A stretch of DNA of 64,000 nt, taken from Omphiscola glabra. Taxonomy: Eukaryota; Mollusca; Gastropoda; Lymnaeidae. The stretch lies in contig OZ024811.1 of the NCBI GenBank assembly GCA_964017045.1, positions 9,573,674 to 9,637,673 on the forward strand, read 5' to 3'. Below, one piece after another: positions 1 through 11,470 of the stretch. The notes below the pieces were generated by a model, which ran no database searches, was not told the DNA's origin, and saw only the letters and a list, made by a program, of their open reading frames with translations. The position numbers and the translations under genes are program-made. Positions within the stretch are counted from its first letter, which is position 1. Every line of letters begins with the position of its first letter.

Positions 1-379
1 ATATTCTTTGGAATATAATAGTATTGTTATAAGAAGGTTTTTGTGAAAAGTTAAAATTATAATATCAGTTAATGTATTTAATTAATTTATTTTATGTGGT
101 GCGAAATATAATTTTAGTATTTTTGTTGTTATCAAGCGCTTCACATTTTTCTGTAGGATAAACTTGTTTTTTTTTGTTATTGTATGATTTGGTTTAATGA
201 ACACTGATCCAGTTAACCTAAAAGTTTCAGTGATGTAAATTCAAGGAGATGTTGTTAACTGCTTACTGTCACGATTTCAAATATTTTTGTTCTCAGTTTT
301 TTTAGCGTCGAACATTTTTCTTTTGTTCGTTTGAAGGTTCTTCTTTTTATGAAGCATTTTTTTGTGTTGACAATGTCAT
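1..379. other. AT-rich intergenic DNA
   Basis: Low-GC sequence with no supported coding or structural feature. It leads into a minisatellite at about 380. Confidence 0.6.
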
Positions 380-735
380 TGTTAAAAGTCTACATGCTTT
401 ATCTTCTAATACATAAATTCTTAAAAGTCTACATGCAATATCTTCTAACCCATAAATTCTTAACAGTCTACATGCTATATCTTCGAATACATAAATTCTT
501 AAAAGACTACATGCTTTATCTTCTAATGCATACATTCTTAAAAGTCTACTTGTTATATCTTTTAATACATTCATTCTTAAAAGTCTACATGCTATATCTT
601 CTAATACCTAAATTCTTAAAATTTAACTTTTTATCTTCTAAAAATAAATTCTTAATACTCTACGTGATATATCTTCATATGCATAAATCTTGAAAGGTGA
701 TTTGTTATATCTTCTAATGCATACATTTACCGTAA
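380..735. repeat. 39-bp minisatellite
   Basis: About nine diverged copies of a 39-bp unit containing 'cttaaaagtctacatgct' followed by a 'atatcttctaatacataaatt'-like half. Because 39 is thirteen codons, the array stays open as a Leu/Tyr-rich 120-codon frame on the plus strand and also on the minus strand. The open frame is a by-product of the period; I see no gene. Confidence 0.85.
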
Positions 736-904
736 CATTCCTATTATTTGACTGAACCAGATTTAGAACACGCTATTTGACACTTTAGGCTAAAAGAAAC
801 TAAGCTAATATTTTGTATTAGAAGTTTGTTAGAAATATCGTACTTAAATTTAGTGTTACATAAATGAATAGGACATATATTTCTCGCCAACATACATATG
901 TTAC

Positions 905-1105
905 ATATGTCATTGTTTTACACAAATTAACAGGTGTCAATGTTTTACACAATGTGAAGGTGTCAATGTATTACACAATGTTAGATGTTTCAATGTGTTA
1001 CACAATGCGAGATTTTCCAATGTGTTACACAATGTGAGAAGTGCCATTGTGCTACAAATGTGAGAAGTGCCAATGTGCTACACAATGTGAGATGTGCCAA
1101 TGACA
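905..1105. repeat. Degenerate 26-28-bp minisatellite
   Basis: About seven imperfect copies of a unit built around 'caatgtgttacacaatgtga' with a variable 6-8 base tail. Copy divergence is high, so the array looks old. Confidence 0.75.
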
Positions 1106-1920
1106 AGAGCTCTGAAATACATAACAACATATAAAACAGTCAAAAGAGAGGTAATTAACTATCACAAAATGCTGTGAGACCTCGGGTCTCCATATAATCA
1201 ATAGCAAGAGACTAATAGTATTTGTATTATCTTAAACCGCCCCCCCCCCCAAATTGGGCGGGCAAATGAGTTACGCCACGAGTTATAAAGTCACGTGACC
1301 ATCGTCTCTAGCTAAAAAGATGCTGCTTTGAGGCTTGAGGTTACAGCGCTCATGTTGCATCGAGCTTGTGTTGATCATGACGTCAGTGAACAAGAATACT
1401 GTAGTGTTCCTTATCTTTTGTCTAGTAGGACTACATGAAAGCAGGCTGGATCCTCTTTGGCATGCGAATTGTGCAATAACAATCGAAGAATGCAAAACGT
1501 AAATAACATAGCTTAATTTAAAATTGCTAAATTTACTCGTTCATATTATGTGTGTCCATAATAGTTCACACTTTTCTTTTTAAATGGGGTTTTAATAACT
1601 GCATAAAATACCTAATATTCAAATATCTTTAGGTTAGGATCCGAGGTTTGGTTAGATAATTAGTGGGACATTTTCGTGATGTTTGTGTACAAACTAACTA
1701 TTATTGAAATGTTTTTATTCAAACGAAAAATCCAGCATATAGCTGCTTATTATCTGATTTAATAGCAATATAAAATAATTTAGAGACACAAATAAATAGT
1801 TTTAAAATAGAGGTACTGATTTGTAAAGTAAGATGTACATATCATACTGTCATAGAACAAATAAATTTATACTATATTATCCAATCCAAACATTTTTTTG
1901 TAGGAAATATTATTTTCGAT
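1106..1920. other. Intergenic DNA with a C-run and two palindromic motifs
   Basis: Mostly AT-rich. It holds a C-run near 1238-1248, then a locally GC-richer patch at 1250-1500. That patch contains a perfect GTCACGTGAC palindrome (1290-1299; E-box/USF-type core) and a perfect TGACGTCA (1378-1385; CRE-type core). Both are exact matches, but such motifs occur by chance and no TATA box or gene start follows. I annotate no promoter. Confidence 0.4.
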
Positions 1921-2047
1921 TATATTTTAGGTTATATTATCATATTTTAGGTTATATTATCATATTTTAAGTTATAGTATCATATTTTAGGTTATATTAT
2001 CATATTTTAGGTTATATTATCATATTTTAGGTTATAGTATCATATTT
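1921..2047. repeat. 20-bp AT-rich minisatellite
   Basis: Just over six tandem copies of a 20-bp unit (catattttaggttatattat), almost in register, with single-base changes such as tatagtat for tatattat. The sequence immediately upstream of the LINE at 2194 is this array plus about 145 bases of AT-rich DNA. Confidence 0.95.
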
Positions 2048-2193
2048 AAAGGAATATTATGATGCTTAAATAACGAACTAAAAAAATTTTTAAAAACTAC
2101 TGAATTTCCTTTGATATTAATAATTGTAGACGTATATTCACTAATCAGTATGTATTACTAGAAAATTACTACATAATTATCAGGATGTTCTGA

Positions 2194-5100
2194 AATAAGA
2201 CTAAAAACACTTTCTGGCAATTACCTAATATTTTACAAAAGAACAATCCCACTCAATCTCCCTACTCATACTCCCCCAAAAGGCATCCCACAAGCTCCCA
2301 AGAACATAATCGACATCCTACAACCTCCAATTCTATCCATGACAACCCCCAAAATGCAAATCTCCGCTTACTAAATATCAACTGCCAAAGCGTAGAATCA
2401 AAGAGACAAGAGCTCGCAGCCATTATCCAATTTACCAAGCCCGACATAATATGTGGAACAGAGTCGTGGCTCAGAGGCATACAACTTGGGAAAGAACCAA
2501 CCCTGGACCATATAAAGTCCTCAGAAATCTTCCCGATGGATTACAATGTTTATCGTCATGACCGCGTAAAAAAAGGTGGCGGCGTCTTCATCATGACTCA
2601 CAGATCCCTCACATCAGTGGAGCAACCGCACCTGGTCACAGCCTGCGAAATAGTATGGGCTAAGGTTAAATTACAAAACAAGAAAGACCTCTACATCGGT
2701 GCCTTCTATATGCCCAAAAGAACCCAGAGTGCACTTGACGAACTCCAAAAATCCATCAACATTCTTACAGCCAACGGCAAGCACGAGCGCGACATCATCG
2801 TCGCCGGTGACTTCAACTGCCCCAATATAGACTGAACCACGCATACTGCCCACTCCACCGGTAAAGACAATACCATTCAGCAATCACTGATCGACTTGAC
2901 CTCATCATCACTACTCACACAAGTGCAGAAGACACCAACACGTCAAAAAAGCATCCTAGATCTAATCTTCACGTCCAACCCCACTCTTGTTAAACAATCC
3001 ACGTGTGTCCCAGGCATATCTGACCATGACGCATTGGTGGTTGACTTCTACTCAAAAGCTCAAATAACGCGCCAGAAACCCAGGAAATCTTACAAGTTCG
3101 GTAAAGCAAACTGGGACAAGATCAAGCTTGATCTCGCCGCCACTGAACAGGCCATCCTGAAAAAATACAACGAGGAAGAGGATGTAGAAACACTATGGTC
3201 GACCTTCAAATATGCCTTATTCAAAAGCTTAGATCAAAATGTCCCATCAGCCACATTAAAAAATCCATGTAATCTACCATGGCTGAACACACGGCTCAAG
3301 AAGCTGCTGAAAAGAAAGAAAAGACTATTGAAGAAAGCCCAAACTACCAACAACTGGACCCTATACCGCCAGTTCCAGAAACACTGTCGTAGGGAACTAA
3401 GAAGAGGCGAGTGGCAGCACATAAATGGAGTCATTCAAGAAGGCCTTGAAAACAACAACACAAAACCATTCTGGCGCTACATAAAATCCAAGAAGCAAGA
3501 CAACATTGGCGTAGCCCCTCTACTAGAATACGGGCAACTTGTAAGCGATAGCCAATGCAAAGCTGAAATTCTCCTAAGGCAGTTTCAATCTGTCTTCACC
3601 AAAATTACCACAACAGTACTACCATCCCTAAAACCTTCACCTGGTACAATTGACCCCCTCAACATAACTGAACAAGGAGTAGCTAAACTTCTCAAAAACC
3701 TCAAGCCCAATAAAGCACCCGGACCTGACTGTATCCCAAACATTGTCCTAAAGACCCTGGCTGACAACATCGCCCCAACCATCACCCGCATTTTCCAAAA
3801 GTCGCTTGACTCCGGCAAACTCCCACTAGACTGGCTTGATGCAAATATCACTAGTGCCTACAAGAAAGGTGACCGTCATAACCCAGCAAACTACCGCCCA
3901 ATATCCCTGACCTCCGTTCTATGCAAAATTCTGGAACACATCATCTGTCGTCACATCATGAACCACCTTGAATACTACAACATTTTGACCACTCTAAACC
4001 ACGGTTTCCGCTCTGGATACTCCACAGAAACTCAATTAATCATCACCACCAATGACCTCCTTGCCTCCTATGACAAAGGTAACCAGATCGACATGGCAAT
4101 TCTCGACTTCTCCAAGGCCTTCGACACTGTTCCACACATCCTTCTTCTACACAAACTCCACCACTACGGCATTACCGGCAACCTTCACTCCTGGCTCTTA
4201 ACATTTCTAACAAAACGGACCATGCAAGTAGTGGTAGATGGCGTCCGATCAGGCAAAGCCACCGTAGACTCAGGAGTTCCTCAAAGCACAGTACTGGGCC
4301 CCCTTCTCTTTCTCTGTCACATAAACGACCTCCCTGATACTGTAAAATCTCAAGTGAGGCTGTTTGCAGATGACTGTCTTGTCTACAGAGAGATAATCGA
4401 CTACGATGACCACAACCAACTTCAAGCAGATTTGGAGTGCCTTATGAATTGGGCAGACAAATGGGGCATGAAATTTAATGAAACCAAATGCTACATAATG
4501 AGCATCTCAAAAAAAAACCCATCAAGCTATATGTACACCCTAAATAGGATAATCCTTCAACAAGTAACAAACAATCCATACCTTGGAATTCTCTTCTCAA
4601 ATAACCTAAATTGGTCACCCCATATAAACAAAATTTCAAAAAAAGCCAACTCCACACTAGGTTTTATTAGAAGAAATCTGCGCCACTGCCCAACATCCTG
4701 CAAACGAAATGCCTATCTTGCACTCGTTCGTCCGATACTAGAATATGGTGCAATCATCTGGGACCCTTACCTCAAGCAAGACGTGGACAAATTGGAGCGA
4801 ATCCAACGTAACGCAATGCGCTTCATAGCACGTGACTATAAAACCACCACGCCTGGCTACGTCACTGGCCTTTTAAACAGATTTGACATCCCCACTCTCA
4901 AGGACAGACGAGAAAAGATCCGCCTAACATTCTTATATAAAATGGCCATGGGGCTAATTCCGGCCATCCCAGCAAACAATTATCTCACCCCACAGAAGCC
5001 AGGTCGATTAATTAGAGCCAAACAGTCACTTAACACTGACTTAACATCTGACAACCCCATGAGAAATTACACCCGAAACAATAACAAATGCTTCACTGTG

Positions 5101-5241
5101 CCTCGGAGTAACACAGTGCAACATAAGCAGTCATTCTTTCCACGCACCATAATTGCTTGGAACAACCTGGACAATACCCCCGTGAACTCGACAACGATCG
5201 AAAGCTTCAAGGCCGCCCTGGCATCTGCTAGGGGCCGTTAG
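2194..5241 (+). pseudogene. LINE ORF2: AP-type endonuclease plus reverse transcriptase, one nonsense codon
   Basis: One frame runs from the codon after a TGA at 2191 to the TAG ending at 5241, broken only by TGA at 2833-2835. Endonuclease signatures appear in order: NINCQS (from about 2377), GTESWL with the catalytic Glu at 2461, GDFN (2806-2817), and SDHD carrying the catalytic His (3019-3030). The RT domain starts near 3640, with NKAPGPD, the motif A-like DFSKAFDTV (about 4108), GVPQSTVLGPLLF and FADD (4363-4374). A C-terminal segment with WDPYLKQDVDKLERIQ follows. The TGA lies just after the GDFNCPNID motif, where relatives usually have a tryptophan codon, so a single G-to-A change would explain it. 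An in-frame ATG at 2896 would give a 781-residue protein lacking most of the endonuclease. The enzyme would nick DNA and prime reverse transcription of its own RNA; this copy is probably inactive. Confidence 0.88.
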
Positions 5242-5390
5242 ATTGGCAACATCGCTTCCCCAACCGTTGCACATATGCCAGTATATGGATGCAGCAACGT
5301 ACCGAACCAGAACCAGAACAATCATAACAAATTGTATTTACCTCAAGCAAATGGCTAGGAATTAATTTTTAGGGAACATTCAAACTGAAC
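2194..5390 (+). mobile_element. Non-LTR retrotransposon, jockey/CR1-like
   Basis: This interval carries an endonuclease-reverse transcriptase frame with no LTRs. No ORF1 (gag-like) frame is visible upstream, where the sequence becomes an AT-rich minisatellite, so the copy is probably 5'-truncated near the start of ORF2. The 3' UTR after 5241 is short and its exact end is not clear; no poly(A) or simple-repeat tail can be pinned, so the right boundary is approximate. Coding GC is clearly higher than in the flanks, consistent with a relatively recent insertion. The clade call rests on motif style (apurinic-type endonuclease, FADD box, C-terminal WDPY region) and not on a phylogeny. Confidence 0.85.
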
Positions 5391-5726
5391 TAATGTTTTA
5401 AAGTGGTAAATTGCTTGAATCAGACAGATTAAAAATATATCAAAATGTTATTTGAAACAGTATTTTAAAAAAATAGACTTGCTGATTTATTGATTGTATA
5501 CTGCATACAAAACTGCTGGATGGAGACTTTTGATGTACTTTAAAAATAATAAAAAGGCTAGGTTACAGAACAATTTTGTTTTTAAGATTGTGTTAAAAAA
5601 TTAAAATGTTATTTCTTTTCTAAACACACATTTTAAAATAATACACTACGAAAGACAATTTCATGATGCACTGAAAACACAAAATTTGAAATGTGTGTAC
5701 ACCATGGTCATCGCCTGGTGCCTGAA
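5391..5726. other. AT-rich spacer between two LINE remnants
   Basis: AT-rich DNA with A-runs. It may include the real 3' end of the upstream LINE. No other feature is seen. Confidence 0.45.
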
Positions 5727-6008
5727 TTCCGTAGGCCCTGCATCTCTCAGTCCTTGTATACTCTTTGCCCTGCATATAAAAGGCCGTGTATTTCTTAGGC
5801 CCTGCATTAATTGCATCTCTTAGGCCCGGCATATCTTAAGCCCAGAATCCTATGGGCCTGGTATTTTTTAGGCTATGCATCTCTTAGGCCCTGTTTCTCT
5901 TAAGCCCTGCATAAACTGGCCCTGCATACCAAGGGCTGAGCATTCATTAAGCCCTACATTCATTGGATCTTGCATCCCATTGAGACATACATCCCTTAGG
6001 TATTGCAT
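5727..6008. repeat. Degenerate minisatellite of 'ttaggccctgcatctc' units
   Basis: A run of loosely repeated 16-24-base units around 'ttaggccctgcatctc', with drifting spacing and many substitutions. It looks like an old tandem array no longer kept uniform. The short minus-strand frames in it are repeat artefacts. Confidence 0.7.
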
Positions 6009-6099
6009 ATTGTGGGTCAGAGCACTAAAAAAGAAATAGGTCATACGAGACATACTCATTTATACCAAGGCAGACAAGGATAGCCTGAGAAGTGCAACG

Positions 6100-8500
6100 A
6101 CAGAGCATTAGAATTAGCGTAAAACGACAACTGAAGAGCCGTGGATAAGGCTAAGGATAACAATTACTGATGTAGTGAGGAACTACACACCACAAAAGTC
6201 CACCAAAGCTAAGACAAATCAGTCATGGGTCACGGTTGATATACGTTCGCTCATCCTGAGGACCGCTGGTACAAGTGAATAAAGAAGCCGAAGTACTGAG
6301 GCTCCACTGAACTATCCAAAGCTTACTGGGTAGATCTTACTACCTGAAAGTCACCTTCTAAGAGGAAGACACTCCGACCAAGGGTGGCAAGAACAAGCGC
6401 TTCTGGAGCTATGTCAAAGTTCCTCAAACACTGTGATTTCCCCTTAATATGGAACGGACATTTGACGTCTGAACCAAATGCACAGGCGAATATACTAAAT
6501 CAACAGTTCCAGTCAGACTTTAGCTGTGCTGCGTAAGCGGCAGCGTCCCCGAGGTGACTTGGGGGCGTCCACATGGGGTTTTGCCTCTTCGTGGCGTGGC
6601 AGACTAGTAGGGGGGACTTGTCCACCCGAAGCTAAAAAAACCCGGCCAAATGCATGACTCCCAACGCAACGGGAGCTGCAACTAACATGATTACTAGTTG
6701 CTGTTAATGGATATGAAGCTTGGGTGGTCACTAAAACCCAATCTGATGATTTTAGCTACGCGGCCGTGAGAAAGCCGCTCCTAGGCAACCGGTTCGTCCC
6801 GCCACTACCAACGTCCCGACCGAAAGACTCCCTGGGCGGTGGGGATTGGTAACGCAACACCAACCCCCCGGAGTGGAAGCAAAGCCGTCCAGACCCACAG
6901 AGAGTGGACTGACAACGCTTTAAACGCAGCGTCCTCGGTCGACCGGGCCTCCCCTAGGTCAAGGGGGAGGTTCCCGGCGCCCTTCCGCACGGCCTGGCGT
7001 CGGATTAAGTCCTTCAGTGCGCTGGATTGTGTGGGGGGCGCCGGGGGGCATCAAGAGCTCGCGCTCGACGGCCCACCGACTCCATCTCTTATGCGACATT
7101 TTCAGTCAGACTTTAGTGATGGTACAGAGTACTCAGAGGTTGAGTTCCTTCTGAAGACCAACATGATGAGCAGGGCCTAGCTCGTCATATAAGATATCCC
7201 ATTAACTCCTACAAGGCATGCAGTCCTGATAACATAAATCAACGAGTGCCAAAAGAATTGGAATTTCATTTAATAAAATCGCTCACTCGCTGACAATCCC
7301 TAACCAGCGTAGTATGCAAACTATTTGAGTAAATAATCGTAAGCGCGGTCATGAATCAAATTTTAAGCAACAATATACTCAATGACTGCCAGCATGGATT
7401 CTGAGTCAATAAATCATTTGAGAACCAGCTCCTTGAATTTATAATAAAGTTGATGACCAAACTCGAGAACATCAAGCAAACTGACGTGCTGGTGATGACT
7501 CCTCAAAGGCATTTAGCCTTGTCCATTAAAGTTTGCTATTACACAGTTTGAAGAGATATGGGATCCAAGGCATTACCAAAACATTGATCTCTGTCTTATT
7601 CAGCGACCGATGCCAGGCTGAAGTGGTATTCGGCACAGACTCCTCCTTTGTTGGTGTTAAGTCAAGGGCCCCCAGGGCTCGCTGCTGGCCCCTGTTTGTT
7701 CCAAGCATATATCAATGACCTGCCTGATAAGCTGACATCCCAAAGAAGACTATTCACAGGTGACACGGTGGTGTATATTGCGATCGCCAACAGTTCTGAC
7801 CAGGACCAGTTACAACAGGACCTCCATCTGTGAGCATTGTGGTAGATGAGATGGGACATAGAATTTCATCCCATCAAGTGCCAGACACTGTCAGTCTCCA
7901 GAAGCAGAGCCCCTCTACACAACACTTAAGATTTGCATGACCATATTCTTGAACCAGTTTCCTGCATCAGGTACCTCCGCGTTACCATGCAACAGGGCAA
8001 ACAAAACCCCAGGACTCCTAAGGCTAAATCTGAAGATAAGCAGCTCAAAAGTGAAAGAAAAAGAATATAAAGCCTAATTCGGACACTTTTAGAGCACGCA
8101 TCTTCAGTCTGGGACCCATTCACCCAGAAGAGCATCGACCGGTTGGAAGCGGTCCAGCGACGTGCAAAAAGCTTTATCCTGAAACGCTACTGAAACACCT
8201 CTAGTGTTGGCAGCATGCTAGAAACACTGGGCTGGTCACCATATGAGGAACAACGACGACTATCCAGGCTCTCCATAATGTACAAGATAAAAAAATGGGT
8301 TGGTCCACTGCTCCAGCATTAAACAGTAACTCGTCCCTCTCTCCCAGTCAACGAAGAGGCAATGACACGCAGTTCCGCATCATAAAAACAACCAGCACAG
8401 GAACTCCCCATTCCTACCAAAGACAGTAAGGGTCTGGAACAAACTTCCCAAAGCAACAGTTGAGGCGACTTCACTTGACTAATTAGCGCCTATTGCAACC
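6100..8500 (+). mobile_element. Old, heavily decayed jockey/CR1-like LINE
   Basis: Translation in shifting frames recovers the skeleton of a LINE polymerase. An FWSYVK-like motif lies near 6396-6415, followed by a segment reading N-I-L-N-Q-Q-F-Q-S (about 6487-6515). An HGF motif lies near 7392, then an SKAF-like box near 7505, YGIQGITKTLISV (about 7553), and QAYINDLPDKLTSQRRLF (about 7705). The position of the catalytic FADD box is degraded to F-T-G-D (about 7750), which removes an Asp. A WDPFTQKSIDRLEAVQRR segment lies near 8110. Many stops and frameshifts are present, so it is dead. The interval 6524-7102 is not LINE but a later insertion. Its order and motifs match the element at 2194-5390, but it is a far older copy or a sister family. 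Confidence 0.85.
6510..7116. mobile_element. Nested GC-rich 579-bp insertion with 14-bp target duplication
   Basis: The 14-mer cagtcagactttag occurs at 6510-6523 and again at 7103-7116. Removing 6524-7116 rejoins the LINE reading frame (FQSDFS continuing to DGTEY), which shows that the inserted part is 6524-7102 and that the 14-mer is a target-site duplication. The insert is strikingly GC-rich compared with its surroundings, begins ctgtgctgcg and ends gcgacatttt. It holds one 113-codon plus frame (6839-7180) of no recognised family. A duplication of this length suits target-primed reverse transcription (LINE or SINE), but I do not recognise the element and see no clear tRNA-like head. Confidence 0.8.
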
Positions 8501-9419
8501 TGTCTTCCAAAACAAAGACCACAATACCATTGTTGAATAGCCTTTGTAAAAAGTGAAGTATCCCCTTCAAAACCATGCCCAGTTACATCACAGACACACC
8601 TGAAACAAGTAATGGGCCGTAATTTTTATTTTAAAAAAAATAAAGTTTACTTCTGTAAAAGACAGCTATGCTTAGTATCAGTTTTAAAACAATGATTTTA
8701 TTGTAGTGCAAATTTTAAATAATATTTATTACATTTTAAAAAAAAATCAATACAAAATATATAAAATTTAATAAATAAACTACTTAAAATACAGCTACAT
8801 TTTACTTTTCTTTTTTATTTCTTGTAACAGAAAATCGTGTCAATTACTGATGAATGAATCCTCCTTACTGGGACTGCACCGAGTAAAACATTATAGTTAA
8901 ATAAAATCGTTCTTTAACGGTTAACTAATAAAAAAAATAATTAACTTAATTTCAGATTTCGTACATCATACGGTGTTACTCATACATGTGCAAATCGTTG
9001 TGCGAGCAAAAACTTTGAACACGGAGGATGTTTCTTGAATGCATCGATGTGCCTCTGGTCAAAAGGAGATCCTGCATATAAGTTCGCGTGTAAATGTTGG
9101 GAATGGAAGGGAGAGCCCACGGTGTCAGATTTTGACATACTATAATCGGCGTAAATAGTTCAAAGAAATAAATAAACATTCAATCATAAAATGTGTTATC
9201 TTTTGTTTTTAGTGTCTGTGTTGTGATAACTTAAATGATTTATTTTGTACAATAAAGGGAATACGTGTAGTAAAATTTGATGTAATGAAACGTTCAATGT
9301 ATTTTATTTTAATTTAACGAAATCAATGAAGCAAAAAGTTTTATTTAAGTAACGGTTTGATTGTAGTTTCAAGTATAAATATTTTTCCTTTGGTTTTTTT
9401 GTTGTTTTTTGACGATCGT
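8501..9419. other. AT-rich DNA, probable 3' remains of the old LINE
   Basis: Extremely AT-rich, with several A-runs (around 8630 and 8740) that may be remnants of a LINE 3' end. Around 8960-9170 the sequence is of ordinary complexity, but no gene is supported. It passes into the satellite at about 9420. Confidence 0.45.
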
Positions 9420-10689
9420 GTACTAAATGAAAGTGTGCTGGTTGGAACATTGTGTACTGAATGGAAGTATGTGCTACATGGAACATCTTGAATTAAATAG
9501 AAATATGAGGGTGGGTGGGGGGGAACATCTTGTACTAAATGGAGGTGGGTGCTGCGTGAAACAATGTGTACTAATCGAATTATGTGCTGGGTGGAATATG
9601 TTGTACTAAATGAAAGTTGGTGCTGGGTTGAACATCTTTTACTAAATAGAAGAGTGTGTTGGTTGAATCAGTGTGTATTAAATGGAAGAGAGTGCTGGTT
9701 GAATCAGTGTATTACATGGAAGACTGTGTGCTAGGTTTAACATCGTGTACTAAATTGAAGTGTGCTGGGTTGACACATCTTATACTAAATGGAACGGCTC
9801 CTTTTTGGAATGCCTTTTATTAAATGGAATGAAATGATGGGTGAAATATACTAAATAAAAAAGGTTGCTAAGTGAAACATATTGCAACAAATGGAATTGA
9901 GTGGTTGTTGGGACATCTTGCAAGAAATAGAAGTGGGTGCTTGTTGGATCATTGTGTATTACTTGGAAGTGTGTGTTGGGTGGAACATTTTAAATCAAAT
10001 GGAGGTGTTTGCTGCGTGAAATATCTTGTACTAAATGAAAGTGTGTGCTGTTTGAAACATCTTTTACTAAATGGAAGTGTGTGCTGTTTGGTACATCTTG
10101 TACTAAATGGAAGTGGTGCTGTTTGAAACATCTTGTACTAAGTGGATGTGTGTGCTGTTTGGAACATCTTGTACTAAATGGAAGTGTGTGCTGTTTGAAA
10201 CATCTTGTACTAAATGGAAGTGTGTGCTGTTTGAAACATCTTGTACTAAATGGAAGTGTGTGCTGTTTGAAACATCTTGTACTAAGTGGAAGTGTGTGCT
10301 GTTTGGAACATTTTTTACTAAATGGAAGTGTGTGCTGTTTGAAGCATCTTGTACTAAATGGAAGAGTGTGATGTTTGAAACATCTTGTACTAAATGGAAG
10401 TGTGTGCTGTTTGAAACATCTTGTACTAAATGGAAGTGGTGCTGTTTGGTACATCTTGTACTAAATGGAAGTGGTGCTGTTTGAAGCATCTTGTACTAAA
10501 TGGATGTATGTGCTGTTTGAAACATCTTGTACTAAATGGAAGTGTGTGCTGTTTGGTACAACATGTACTAGATGGAAGTGTGTGCTGTTTGAAACATCTT
10601 GTACTAAATGGAAGTGTGTGCTGTTTTAAACTTCTTGTTCTAAATGGAAAAGTGTGCTGTTTGAAACATTTTGTACTAAATCGAAGTGG

Positions 10690-11470
10690 TGCTGTTTGAA
10701 ACATCTTGTACTAAATGGAAGTGGTGCTGTTTAGTAAATATTGTACTAAATGGAAGTGGTGCTGTTTGAAACAACTTGTACTAAATGGAAGTGGTGCTGT
10801 TTGAAACATCTTGTACTAAATGGAAGTGGTGCTGTTTGGTACAACATGTACTAAATGGAAGTGTGTACTGTTTGAAACATCTTGTACTAAATGGAAGTGT
10901 GTGCTGTTTGGTACAACATGTACTAAATGGAAGTGTATGCTGTTTGAAACATCTTGTACTAATTCGAAGTGGTGCTGTTTGAGCCATCTTGTACTAAATG
11001 GAAGTGGTGCTGTTTGAAGCATCTTGTACTAAGTGGAAGTGTGTGCTGTTTGAAGCATCTTGTACTAAATGGAAGTGTGTGCTGTTTTAAACTTCTTGTT
11101 CTAAATGGAAAAGTGTGCTGTTTGAAACATCTTGTACTAAATCGAAGTGGTGCTGTTTGAAACATCTTGTACTAAATGGAAGTGGTGCTGTTTGGTACAT
11201 ATTGTACTAAATGGAAGTGGTGCTGTTTGAAACAACTTGTACTAAATGGAAGTGGTGCTGTTTGAAACATCTTGTACTAAATGGAAGTGGTGCTGTTTGG
11301 TACAACATGTACTAAATGGAAGTGTGTACTGTTTGAAACATCTTGTACTAAATGGAAGTGTGTGCTGTTTGGTACAACATGTACTAAATGGAAGTGTATG
11401 CTGTTTGAAACATCTTGTACTAATTCGAAGTGGTGCTGTTTGAGCCATCTTGTACTAAATGGAAGTGGTG
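10690..11470. repeat. 461-bp higher-order repeat, two copies
   Basis: Blocks starting near 10785 and 11246 carry the same order of monomer subtypes, including two 'ggtacaacatgtac' monomers and an 'aattcg' monomer. They translate identically over about 65 codons, with an offset of 461 bp. This is the smallest and leftmost higher-order unit in the satellite. Confidence 0.85.

Noticed and set aside
6839..7180. 113-codon frame as a host gene
   Set aside because: It crosses the boundary of the nested insertion (7102) into the old LINE, so it cannot be an ancestral gene as it stands.
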